DNA of 24,292 bases from an uncultured Ruminococcus sp. (lineage in GTDB: Bacteria; Bacillota; Clostridia; Oscillospirales; Ruminococcaceae): assembly GCA_937894495.1 (NCBI GenBank), contig CALCRR010000238.1, positions 1 through 24,292 of the forward strand, given 5' to 3'. A model generated the notes under the pieces. The model was not told the DNA's origin. It did not search any database and was given only the letters and a program-made list of their open reading frames with translations. Numbering within the stretch: position 1 is the first letter of the stretch; every line of letters begins with the position of its first letter. Positions 23,925 through 24,292 of the stretch are shown one piece after another. The position numbers and the translations under genes were made by a program.

Positions 23925-24269
23925 ATGGTAAAATATCTTCCCGAGGGCAAGACTTTTAACGACCCTGAAAACAAATATTATCTTCAAAACGAAAAAACAC
24001 TGCTTGAGGCAGCCTGCCACGGCATAACTCTGGAGGGTCACGCAGTTATGTGCAGTGCAGAGCACGACCTTATAGTGGAGCTGCCCTGCGGCAAAGGCAT
24101 AATCCCCCGTACCGAGGGTGCTATCGGTATCGAGGACGGCTCCACCAGAGATATAGCTCTGCTTTCTAGGGTGAACAAGACTGTCTGCTTCAAGGTGATA
24201 AAGGTGGGAAGGAACGAGTCGGGAGAGGTCGAATGTGTATTTTCAAGGCGGCTGGCTCAGCAGGAATGA
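23925..24269 (+). CDS. S1-type RNA-binding protein, N-terminal part, stopped by in-frame TGA
   Basis: The 114 residues begin MVKYLPEGKTFNDPENKYYL and include GHAVMCSAEHDLIVELPCGKGIIPRTEGA and TRDIALLSRVNKTVCFKVI. These match the start of the short S1-like proteins of Clostridia, whose first S1-like segment continues into further OB-fold repeats. After the segment SRRLAQQE the frame meets TGA (24267-24269) and then continues LENKISK, which looks like the natural continuation of the family where a Cys usually stands at the TGA position. ATG 23925 is chosen because AGAGGTG (23914-23920) is 4 nt upstream; the frame opens at TTG 23904. The gene is either broken by a nonsense change or sequence error, or ends early; the window stops 23 nt later. 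Confidence 0.7.
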   Translation: MVKYLPEGKTFNDPENKYYLQNEKTLLEAACHGITLEGHAVMCSAEHDLIVELPCGKGIIPRTEGAIGIEDGSTRDIALLSRVNKTVCFKVIKVGRNESGEVECVFSRRLAQQE

Positions 24270-24292
24270 CTTGAAAACAAGATAAGCAAGCT

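Overview
This window looks like two unrelated pieces of DNA joined near base 2525. From the join to the right end (about 21.8 kb) the sequence has moderate GC, Gram-positive Shine-Dalgarno sites, sigma-A-type promoters, Thr-rich extracellular linkers and the conserved Bacillota cluster around gmk, priA and the PrpC/PrkC pair. This fits a Ruminococcus-like member of the Clostridia, although I can only infer the genus. Bases 1 to about 2520 are clearly GC-rich, with different codon choice, and carry a different set of genes, so they probably come from another bacterium, also likely a member of the Bacillota.

Left piece (1-~2525): the 5' end of a LysR-type regulator on the minus strand, divergent from a TRIC/UPF0126 membrane protein and a YlmH-like S4-domain RNA-binding protein on the plus strand, then the C-terminal part of a GH43 glycosidase on the minus strand. 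The GH43 fragment is joined in frame to thiamine diphosphokinase, giving one 496-residue open frame (1623..3113) that I read as an assembly chimera rather than a natural fusion.

Main minus-strand operon (transcribed from about 15.4 kb down to the join): yicC/yloC, remA, gmk, rpoZ, priA, def, fmt, rsmB, rlmN, prpC, prkC, rsgA, thiN. Genes overlap or sit a few bases apart (the largest gap is about 43 bp), and a strong promoter lies upstream of yicC. The order matches the Bacillus subtilis yloC-to-thiN cluster except that coaBC and rpe are missing. Together these genes cover RNA processing, GMP synthesis, transcription, replication restart, formyl-Met handling, rRNA modification, Ser/Thr phosphorylation of envelope targets, ribosome maturation and thiamine cofactor supply.

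Upstream on the same strand are a HAD phosphatase and glmS, separated by a terminator hairpin. glmS has its own promoter and a short leader that begins with a perfect hairpin. Divergent from glmS is a plus-strand operon of HD hydrolase, YaiI-family protein, GH3 beta-glucosidase-like enzyme and a membrane-anchored protein with two helix-hairpin-helix modules. It ends in a terminator that works in both directions and is shared with a convergent secreted Fn3 plus SleB-like cell-wall hydrolase. That hydrolase has a strong promoter and a leader of about 200 nt with mutually exclusive pairings. The last gene is the start of an S1-type RNA-binding protein whose frame is broken by TGA 23 bases before the window ends.

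I found no CRISPR array, insertion sequence, tRNA, rRNA or prophage gene.
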